DNA of 64,000 nucleotides from Flaccisagitta enflata (taxonomy: Eukaryota; Chaetognatha; Sagittoidea; Aphragmophora), in the NCBI GenBank assembly GCA_965153355.1, contig OZ231126.1, positions 85,932,001-85,996,000 on the forward strand. Reading direction: 5' to 3'. The translations under genes were made by a program, and so were the position numbers. The notes under the pieces are model-generated. The model saw only the letters and a program-made list of their open reading frames with translations. It was not told the origin of the DNA and ran no database searches. Positions 47,401 to 58,074 of the stretch are shown here, in pieces (position 1 is the stretch's first letter; each line of letters opens with the position of its first letter).

Positions 47401-50400
47401 GAAGAAACGTAGCCGGGGAAGAAAAGGATGGAGATGGCGCAAATCATGCAGGAAATCGGGATGGCGGACAAAGACAGATGGAAGAGCTTGTGGGAGCACG
47501 ACCGAGAAGAAAGCGGAAACGGCTGGAAGATCTGACACATGAAGTTCAGGCCACGATTGAACATGACCTTTATCGCGGTGACTTACTCCTTGTTTGGGGA
47601 AGAAAGAAACCTCCAGTTAAAAAGCCATGGAAAGGGATAAAGTTTCACGAGGATGGAAGCAGCTACAACGTCGGAGATTACGTCATAGTGGATTTCGCTG
47701 CTGAATCAGCAAAGTCAAAGCAGCCATACCTTGGAAGAATGGTTGAACCCAGCGCGCATTCAGTTGGTGAATTTGAAGGCATTTTTTTGCATCCCAAAAG
47801 TGGAGAAGATGGCTCTCTATTCGTTTTCCCTCAACATGAAGACAGAAGCGGTTTTACGATGGAACAGATTATCGGCAAAGTGGACGAACCGACAGCCTTA
47901 CGACGAGGCGTGTTCAAGTTTAACGTTGATTGGAAAGAATGGTGATTTGTTCAGGACTATCCTTTTCATGACAACGTGTTTGTAGCAGTGAAAAGCTACA
48001 TCGTTTTATGCAGTTTATAATTTTTCCTTTGTTGCACGTTATGTTAATGTTTATTTCACGACGTAGCCAAGAATATGCGCGATTGAAATTGTAATTATTG
48101 TATTCGAGCGTTATTTTATTAATTTTATTAATTTTAATGATTAAATTCAATGAAAATGTAATGAAATTGTTGCAATTTTTTTAAAAACTTTCCAGGTGTC
48201 CCGATTAGCCCCAATGGGAGGCAAAACGGGACGAGAGAGACAAAAGATACTCGATTGAATGGAAGAAAGAGTTACTGTCCCAATTTGCCCCACTACGGGG
48301 CAAATCGGGACACCGCCCTTTTTTTAAAAAAAAGGACATAAGCTAGCGCAAATATTAAAACTGCGCTAGCGTGGCTTAAAGCCTCCCTGTAGGGCTAACT
48401 TATGGTGGTAGTATTAGGTTTTTAATTAATGGTGTAATAGTATTAATTTTTAAAAGAATGCAAAAAGTGTCCCGATTTGCCCCGTGTGACGGTAAGTATC
48501 ATTATTAGTCAATAGATCTAAAATTTGCTGATGAGTAAAGAAATACATATAGAAATAAGGAAAAGACATATTTAATGAAGATATATGTTTTTAAGCAGCA
48601 GACAATGTTAAAAAGGCAGAAATTTTGAAAAAAAAACTGTTTTCGCTGGTTGTTATCAAAATTTTGTAGAAAAAAACCCAAAAACTGGCAATAAAAACCA
48701 TTGTTTTTTTTAAAGCGGTTTTTATTGCCTTACATTCCCTGGAGCCAAAGCTGGTATTGGAGCCCTGGGGCTGTGATGGGAGCCTTGGGGCTGGGATGGG
48801 AGCCTTGTGGCTGGGATGGGAGCCTTGGGGCTGGGATGGGAGCCTTGGGGCTGGGATTGGAGCCTTGAGGCTGGGATTGGAGCCTAGAGGCTGGGATTGG
48901 AGCCTAGAGGCTGGGATTGGAGCCTAGAGGCTGGGATTGGAGCCTAGAGGCTGGGATTGGAGCCTAGAGGCTGGGATTGGAGCCTAGAGGCGGGGATTGG
49001 AGCCTAGAGGCGGGGATTGGAGCCTAGAGGCGGGGATTGGAGCCTTGAGGCTGAGATGGGAGCCTGGAGGCTGGGATTGGAGCCATGACACTAGGAATGG
49101 AGCCTTGAGGTTTGGATATGAGGCCTAAGGCTGGGATTTGAGCTGGAGGTTGAAGTCGATGCTTTGAAGTCAGGGGGGGGGCAAAGGAGGAGGAGGAGAA
49201 GGAGAAAGTTTTCCATATGTGTGAAAGCATAGGTCATCGGCCCCTTCGTGGCCACTGTCCAAAAGGGGACCAACTGACCGACAAACCAACATAGCGGGGT
49301 GCAGAGTTGCGTAGCACACAACTAAAAGATTAAATCAACCCAAACATAGTGTTTTTGTCCAGATATATAAATGAGAGAGCCAAAATCAGCAAGAGAGTTG
49401 AAGAAAAACGAAGGATCTAAAAAAAGAGCAAAAAAAATTATCAAAAAAAAGCTAAAAAAGGCTGAAAGTTGTAATTCTTTTCAGGACTATGGTTGCTCTA
49501 AAAGAACTACGCCAGGGCAAATTTGATATTGAACGCGATGATCAAATTGAAATGAAAGTTTTGCGAGAGCTCAATAATGACCACGTGGTAAGTACAGCCG
49601 GAGACCCTAGAAAAGCTGATTTTCAGCTTTTGCTGTTTTTTTTTTTTTTTTTTTTAATTTTTCCTTCTCTTGGCTAAATGCGCCGTCCACCCATTCACCT
49701 ACACAGTGCTCCGGATCCCACCACCACAAAAAATAAGTACCTGTCACCCCTAATCACCTCCTCGTCACCACCCATGCACCTACAGTCAGGGCCGGCGAGA
49801 GAAATGGCGGGCCCCCCCTCTAGCCCTTTTAGCCGAGCCCCTTACCCCCTTCTTTTTTATCACCGCGATTTAACAGATCATTAAGCCAATTGATGGTTAT
49901 ATCAAGTTGTAAAGTTATTTGAATGCAACTAAAAACATTTTACTTTTAAATTATGGAAAAACCTTTAGCATATACTTGTATTTAGCATTAATCTGATATG
50001 GTTTTGTTTAGAATTGCTATTAATTTGAGTTAAAACATTGTTTATTTCAGTTTCGCAACCTCTTTAAAAATGCATTTTTGTAAATCAGTGTTGTTTTTTT
50101 TTTTGCAGGTCTCTAGCTTCTAAACTATTTAAGATACAGACTTTTGATTGGTCTAGATTTAAAAGATTTTGTAAAAAAATTTTTAAAATTTTTTTTTTTA
50201 AATAGCTAGAACTATTTTTTATATCTGTTTTTAAACTGATGAATATGTGCCTTTTTTTTCAAATGGTAAAAGTAAAGTGCACTGTATCTTTATAATAGTT
50301 ACGACTTGAGACTTCACTAATAAACAAGTGTTATTCAATCTGAATGGAGCCCAGTCTTTCTCTTTTTTTCTCCCTTCTTTTTCCCTCTTATTTTTTTCTT

Positions 50401-51683
50401 TCTTTTTTTTTTCTTATTTCAGGGGCCCTCCCGGGGCCCCCTTGGGCCCGGGCCCCCCTTCTAAGGTGGGGTTGACCCCCCCTCTCGCCGGCCCTGCCTA
50501 CAGTGCTCCGGACCCCACCACCACAAAAAATAGGTACCTGTCACCCCCAAATCACCTCCTCGTCACCACCCATTCACCTGAAGAAGAGGCCTCAACGAAG
50601 ATTGGGGTGCCTACGTAAAACAGACGCTTCAAATCCCGTGTTTAACGCGATGGATTAGGGCCTGCTATTATGTAGCTCGGGATGGGGGGGCCCAGCTCTT
50701 TATGAGCTCTCTATTTTCCCTCTCTCTCCAATCCCCAATTGTCTGGCTTTTCCCTATAAAACTGTCTCTTTTCTTCTCCCTCTTTGCCTCTGATGACGAG
50801 TCCCAAAGTGGATTTCGAAAATTTAGGCTTTTGGTTTGCTCTCTGCTCTGTACTGCTCCATCATGAAATTAAACATTTTGCTAGAATAACGCTTTATCGG
50901 GAAAAAAGTCGAAGTCAGTCTTCGACTTTTTGACATATTCGAGAGAAACAGGGTTTTCATTTTCTTATGTGAAAGTTGGGAATCTCCACCGAGCGAATGG
51001 GCCCTCCAATGAAATTGATAGGGTAAGTAAATTCAATAATTCTCTTTCATTTGGCACTAAGCAGAATGCTCTATGACAAATATTTTTTGCGTTATGATTT
51101 TTTAAAGATTTATTTATGAAAATTGCAAATTGAATTTTTTTCAATATTTTGTGATTTTGAGTAGGATCAAAAAAGGAGTGTATTTCTGTTTGTTTGAGCA
51201 TGCAAATACAAGAAAACATGTTTATGAGCATAGCTGCTCATCTGTGAGGGTGTTTTTTTGAGGATTTTAGCTCATTTAGCTCATTTAGCTCAGTTTCTTT
51301 TTTTAATTTTGAATGTGATAAATGAATAGATATTTTGATACATGTTTAAGAAAGCAGATACAAAAAAGTATATCAGTGAGCATAACTGATCATCTGTGAG
51401 GATGTTTTAAAGCATTTTAGCTCACTTAGCTCATTTAGCTCAGTTTTTTTTTCCTGATTTTTAATGAGATAAATGTTTTGATGGGAGCATGTAAATACAA
51501 GAAAACATGTCAGTGAGTATAGCCGATTGTCTGGTTGAGTGATCTTGAGCATTTTAGCTCATCTAGCTCATTTGCAGCCCTGATCTTAGAGATTTTTTTC
51601 AGCGGGCCAGTCGGGCCCGCTCCCACTAATTTTAGCGTGCCCGACAGAAAAACAGCGGGCCTGACATAACTACTATCTGGAGA

Positions 51684-51768
<85 letters not shown>

Positions 51769-51835
51769 AATAGAAGGAAAGAAGATGAAAGAAAAAATAA
51801 AGAAAAAAGACAGAAAGAAAGAAGGAAAGAAAAAA

Positions 51836-51871
<36 letters not shown>

Positions 51872-51911
51872 GAGAAAGAGAGAAAGAAAGAGAGAAAGAA
51901 AGAGAGAAAGT

Positions 51912-51979
<68 letters not shown>

Positions 51980-52241
51980 ACAAAAGAAAGAAAGAATAAA
52001 GAAAGAAGATAGGAAGGAAAACCAGTCGCCCAAAAGCAAAATGTGGTCAGCCATATCTGGCTTGAGAGGCTTGTATTGAAACCTGAGTGGGCTGATTTTA
52101 TGTCTGAGAGGAATGAGAGGCCTGATGGGGGGAGGGGGACAAACAAACAAAATGACAGATAAAAGAAAGTTCTCCTCAGTTCTACGGGAATTTGTACCTC
52201 TTGGGGCTGCTGCCAAAAAAAAGATTGTTCTAGTAAAGAAA

Positions 52242-52307
<66 letters not shown>

Positions 52308-52426
52308 AAATAAGAAAGGAAGAAATTATGGAAGGAAAAAAAAGAATGAAATGGAAAGAATGATATTAGGAAGTAAGAAACAAAGAAAGAAAAAAAAAGA
52401 AGGAAATAGAAATGAAAAAGTCTGTC

Positions 52427-52496
<70 letters not shown>

Positions 52497-53995
52497 TTCT
52501 CTGTATATGTCAGATCAATTACTCAATATCGTTACTTCAGCAATGCCAAGCTAAATGGGAGCGGGCCCATCGGGCCCGCTGCATGAAAAACTTGCGGGCC
52601 CGCTCTAAAATCAGGGCTGCTCATTTGGTTCAGTCCTATTTTTCTCTGATTTTCAATGCAATCAATACATACAATTGTTCTTGATTTGATCTAATAGAAA
52701 AAAGATTTGCAGTGACTAAAGACAAAAGCTTGGTGAAAAGTGACCATTGCTTACGACTTTTTTCCTCACGGCGACAGCCGCCATTACTGGTATATAATTT
52801 GATATTTAAAGACAATTTTTTTTTTTTTTTTATGGAACAGTGTATTCAATATTTTATTGGCGAGTATGCTCTAATAGCGGGTGCGCTCTAGCTGTGCTGC
52901 ACTATACTTGAATATGTTCCTCCGTACCTTTAGTCTCGTTTCATTGGCGCCTGCATCGATGGGCAACATCCATGTCTCGTTGTGGAGTTCTGTTCAAGGG
53001 GAAGCTTGCAAGACATCCTTGAAAAAGAGCAAATCACTCTCGATTGGATGTTCAAGTTTTCATTGATGAACGATATAACCAAAGGACTCGCTTACTTGCA
53101 TAGCACAGATGTCAAGTCTCATGGGAACCTGAAGAGTACAAACTGCCTCGTAGATAGCAGGTAGGTGTCTGTGGATAGGTAGACCTGTAACGCAGAATTT
53201 TCACGTAACTCGGCTGAAACTGTGATTTCTTTGCATCACAGCCTCTACCCACCCGCATAAAGTACTGCCGCTGTCCCCCCGCAAGCAACGAATTGTTAGT
53301 TGTGTAACCGGCCTTGTTGGTTTGGACGATTAGATCCCATGAGAACCGTTGACTCAACTCTATAAATTGTTGTTGTTTTTTCCAGGTTTGTGGTGAAGTT
53401 ATCGGACTTTGGACCTCAGTGTTTAATGTCGGAGAGAAAATGCGCGCGAGAAGAAGATCCCCAAAAGTGGTACAAACGACGCTTGTGGACCGCGCCTGAA
53501 TTGCTCAAAATGGAAACTACGCCAAGGGGCCTCACCAAGGGAACAGTAAAGGTGCGTGCCAGCCTCCTGGAATTAGCCATTGAGTGTGGCTTCGTAATTG
53601 ACGTTGCGCAGCAGTGTGAATATGGACTTTTGTCCTGAGGGCTTTTCACATGAAACCCTTAAGGGACCCTAAAGGGACCCTTAAGTGACCCTTAAGGGTT
53701 TCGTGTGAAAAGCCCTCTGGCTCAAGGGGCGTGGCAGGGCTGTTTAAGACGGGGGATATTGAATCTCTTTTCTTCCACAACAACCCTAAACCCTATTCCT
53801 TATCATTTCTTAGATTTGTATTCTGAAATTTTTACACATGAACGCAAAATAGAAGGCGCCATTGCCAAAGAGCACCCCCCTTCAGGGACAAGGATGCGCT
53901 TTCGCGTTTATAAGCAGCTCGCGCATCGCGTTACGCATCGCATCCATTGTTTTTGGTTGCAACGCTTCCTACACTTTCTCTTATGGAAAGGAAGT

Positions 53996-54042
<47 letters not shown>

Positions 54043-54528
54043 AACTAGAAAGAAAGAAAGAAAGAAAGAAAGTAGAAAGAAAGTAGAAAGAAAGTAGAAA
54101 GAAAGTAGAAAGAAAGTAGAAAGAAAGTAGAAAGAAAGTAGAAAGAAAGTAGAAAGAAAGTAGAAAGAAAGTAGAAAGAAAGTAGAAAGAAAGTAGAAAG
54201 AAAGTAGAAAGAAAGTAGAAAGAAAGTAGAAAGAAAGTAGAAAGAAAGTAGAAAGGAAGTAGAAAGGAAGTAGAAAGGAAGTAGAAAGGAAGTAGAGGAA
54301 GTAGAAAGGAAGTAGAAAGGAAGTAGAAAGGAAGTAGAAAGGAAGTAGAAAGGAAGTAGAAAGGAAGTAGAAAGGAAGTAGAAAGGAAGTAGAAAGGAAG
54401 TAGAAAGGAAGTAGAAAGGAAGTAGAAAGGAAGTAGAAAGGAAGTAGAAAGGAAGTAGAAAGGAAGTAGAAAGGAAGTAGAAAGGAAGTAGAAAGGAAGT
54501 AGAAAGGAAGTAAGAAAGAAAGAAAGAT

Positions 54529-54579
<51 letters not shown>

Positions 54580-54596
54580 AAGAAAGAAAGATAGAT

Positions 54597-54631
<35 letters not shown>

Positions 54632-54636
54632 AAGAT

Positions 54637-54671
<35 letters not shown>

Positions 54672-54830
54672 AAGAAAGATAGATAGAAAGAAAGAAAGAA
54701 AGAAAGAAAGAGAGAAAGAGAGAAAGAAAGAAAGAAAGAGAAAAAGAGAAAGAGAAAAAAAGAAAGAAAGAAAGAGAAAAAGAGAAAGAGAAAAAGAGAA
54801 AGAAAGAAAGAAAGAGAGAAAGAGAAAAAG

Positions 54831-54889
<59 letters not shown>

Positions 54890-54922
54890 GAAAAAGAGAA
54901 AGAAAGAAAGAAAGAGAAAAAG

Positions 54923-54963
<41 letters not shown>

Positions 54964-54974
54964 AAGAGAAAAAG

Positions 54975-55057
<83 letters not shown>

Positions 55058-56478
55058 AAGAAAGAAAGAAAGATAGAAAGAAAGATAGAAAGAAAGATAG
55101 AAAGAAGGAAAGAAAGGAAGAAGGAAAGAAAGGTAGAAAGAAAGATAGAAAGAAGGAAAGAAAGGAAGAAGGAAAGAAAGGAAGAAGGAAAGAAAGGAAG
55201 AAGGAAAGAAAGGAAGAAGGAAAGAAAGGAAGAAGGAAAGAAAGGAAGAAGGAAAGAAAGGAAGAAGGAAAGAAAGGAAAAGGAAGAAGGAAAGAAAGAA
55301 GGAAAGAAAGAAAGAAGGAAAGAAAGGAAGAAGGAAAGAAAGGAAGAAGGAAAGAAAGGAAGAAGGAAAGAAAGGAAGAAGGAAAGAAAGGAAGAAGGAA
55401 AGAAAGGAAGGAAGAAAGAAAGGAAGAAGGAAAGAAAGGAAGAAGGAGAAAGGAAGAAGGAAAGAAAGGAAGAAGGAAAGAAAGGAAGAAAGAAAGAAGA
55501 AAAGAAGGAAAGAAAGGAAGAAGGAAAGAAAGGAAGAAGGAAAGAAAGGAAGAAGGAAAGAAAGGAAGAAGGAAAGAAAGGAAGAAGGAAAGAAAGGAAG
55601 AAGGAAAGAAAGGAAGAAGGAAAGAAAGGAAGAAGGAAAGAAAGGAAGAAGGAAAGAAAGGAAGAAGGAAAGAAAGGAAGAAGGAAAGAAAGGAAGAAGG
55701 AAAGAAAGGAAGAAGGAAAGAAAGGAAGAAGGAAAGAAAGGAAGAAGGAAAGAAAGGAAGAAGGAAAGAAAGGAAGAAGGAAAGAAAGGAAGAAGGAAAG
55801 AAAGGAAGAAGGAAAGAAAAGAAAAGAAAGGAAGAAGGAAAGAAAGGAAGAAGGAAAGAAAGGAAGAAGGAAAGAAAGGAAGAAGGAAAGAAAGGAAGAA
55901 GGAAAGAAAGGAAGAAGGAAAGAAAGGAAGAAGGAAAGAAAGGAAGAAGGAAAGAAAGGAAGAAGGAAAGAAAGGAAGAAGGAAAGAAAGGAAGAAGGAA
56001 AGAAAGGAAGAAGGAAAGAAAGGAAGAAGGAAAGAAAGGAAGAAGGAAAGAAAGGAAGAAGGAAAGAAAGGAAGAAGGAAAGAAAGGAAGAAGGAAAGAA
56101 AGGAAGAAGGAAAGAAAGGAAGAAGGAAAGAAAGGAAGAAGGAAAGAAAGGAAGAAGGAAAGAAAGGAAGAAGGAAAGAAAGGAAGAAGGAAAGAAAGGA
56201 AGAAGGAAAGAAAGGAAGAAGGAAAGAAAGGAAGAAGGAAAGAAAGGAGGAGCAGAAATAAAGAATTCATGGAAGACGAAGAAAAAAACAAAAAGAAAAA
56301 GTAACTTGAGGTTGAAATATTGTCGTGGCAAATGGTCTCCCATGCCCAAACACATACACACAATCGTGTGTGCACACACACGCACATGCATGTACACACA
56401 CACACTTGCGCGCATATACACACACACACACATTCGCACGCACACACACATACGCACACACACATTCACACACACTCG

Positions 56479-56559
<81 letters not shown>

Positions 56560-56819
56560 CAAAAACCCACCAGGACAAGGATGTGCGGGATTTTCAAAGC
56601 GTTCGCTTTCGCGTTTTTAAGCAGCTCGCGCATCGCGTAACGCATCGCATCCATTGTTTTTGGTTGCTAACGCGTTCGCGTTACGCGTTTTCAACGCTTC
56701 CTACACTTTCTCTTATGGAAAGGAAGTAGAAAAGTAGAAAGAAAGAAAGAAAGATAGAAAGATAGAAAGAAAGAAATAAAGGAAGGAAGGAAGGAAGGAA
56801 GGAAGGGAGGAAAGGAGGA

Positions 56820-56851
<32 letters not shown>

Positions 56852-58033
56852 GAGAAAGGAAGGAAGGAAGGAAGGAAGGGAGGGAGGGAGGAAGGAAGGA
56901 AGGAAGGAAGGAAGGAAGGAAGGAAGGAAGGAAGGAAGGAATGAAGTAAAGAAGGAAGGAATGAAGTAAAGAAGGAAGGAATGAAGTAAAGAAGGAAGGA
57001 AGGAAGGAAGTAAAGAAGGAAGGAAGGAAGGAAAGAATGAAGTAAAGAATGAAGGAAGGAAGGAAAGAATGAAGTAAAGAAAGAAAGAAGGAAAGAACAG
57101 GTCGCCCAAGGGCAATATGTGGTCAGCGATACCCGTGGCTTGCTTTGCTGATTGTGAAATGTGAGAGGAAGTGGCTCGGCGGGGATTTAAGTCCCAGGGG
57201 ACTTTCGTCATTCTGTCCGTCCGTCCATCCATCCGTCCGTTCCAGGCCCTCTCAGGCCCGGAAACCCCTTTCAGGCCTGAAATTTACCCTCTCAGACCTG
57301 CCCCTTCAGGCCTTGAATCTGTGAGAGCAGATTTCAGGCCTGAGAGGACAGATTTCAGGCCTGGGAGGGCAGATTTAAGGCCTGAGAGGGCAGATTCAAG
57401 GCCTGAGAGGCAGATTTCAGGCCTGAGAGGGTAAATTTCAGGTCTGAAAGGGCAGATTTCAGGCCTGAGAGGGCCTGGGGGGGACGAACGGACGAACAGA
57501 CGGACGAACGGAATGACGAACGAAAGTCCCCCTGTGTTCTACAGGACTTCGTCCCCTTCGGGGCCGCTGCCCAATGAAGGAAAGAATGAAGGAAAGAGGG
57601 AAAGAATGAAGGAAAGAAAGAAAGAATAGAGGTTAAGAGAGAAAGAAAGAAAGAAAGAAAAAAAGAAAGAAAGAAAGAAAAAAAGAAAGAAAAAGAATGA
57701 AAGAAAGAAAGAAAGAAAGAAATAAAGAAACAAAGAAACAAAGAAAGAAGGGATGAAAGAAAGAAGGAATGAAAGAAAGAAGGAATGAAAGAAAGAAGGA
57801 ATGAAATAAAAAAGGAATGAAAGGAAGAAGGAAAGAAAGAAACAGGGAGGAAAGAAGGAATGAAGGAAAGAGCAGAAAGAGAAGAAAAAGAAAAAATAAC
57901 CTGAGGTTGAAATATTGTTGTGGCAAATGGTCTCCCATGCCCAAACACATACACATAAGCGCGTGTGCACACACACGCACATTCTCGTACACACACACAC
58001 ACACACTTGCGCGCATACACACATGCACACATT

Positions 58034-58074
<41 letters not shown>

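Larger units (their letters stand above)
44532..48492 (+). mobile_element. pogo-type (Tc1/mariner superfamily) DNA transposon, apparently intact
   Basis: The ends CCGTCACACGGGGCTAATCG and (inverted) CCGTCACACGGGGCAAATCG are flanked by TA on both sides (44530-44531, 48493-48494). The 3,961-bp element encodes one two-exon transposase with all catalytic Asp residues. Repeated GGGGCAAATCGGGACA motifs lie near both ends. It sits inside the hAT element, so it is the younger insertion. Confidence 0.92.
40861..48741 (-). mobile_element. hAT-type DNA transposon, decayed, interrupted by a pogo element
   Basis: The terminal 12 bp CAGGGAATGTAA are inverted at both ends. The 8-bp flanks AAGCTAAA and GAGCCAAA match at six positions, consistent with an old hAT target duplication. 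It carries a broken hAT transposase on the minus strand. After subtracting the inserted pogo element it would be about 3.9 kb. Confidence 0.8.
40610..49266 (+). repeat. Family M inverted-repeat element (copy 3), split by a transposon
   Basis: The left end AGTCGCAAAAGCGTCAGATG (40610) and the start of the minisatellite (40740-40852) are separated from the rest of the array (48742-49141) and the right arm (49215-49262) by the hAT element. The array unit is about 21 bp (GGCTGGGATTGGAGCC). Confidence 0.75.
40467..49324 (-). repeat. Outer shell of nested stack: variable-hairpin repeat on minus strand
   Basis: On the minus strand the right edge (49306-49324) reads AGTTGTGTGCTACGCAACT followed by CTGCACCCCGCT, a head equivalent to 37722 but with a changed stem. 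The left edge (about 40467-40500) reads, inverted, GCACGCGACTGGGGTAACC and the family tail. Everything between is other inserted elements. Because the two ends differ at two positions, they may come from two separate copies. Confidence 0.45.

Noticed and set aside
46578-47564. Long minus-strand and alternative-frame ORFs over the pogo transposase acidic region
   Set aside because: Shadows of the GAT/GAC/GAA-rich coding sequence; the plus-strand frame has the splice-linked catalytic motif.
53908-56487. Minus-strand ORFs of 806-859 codons rich in Phe, Ser and Leu
   Set aside because: They are translations of the purine tract and its flanking CA/TA repeats; several overlapping frames are open at once, as expected of low-complexity DNA.
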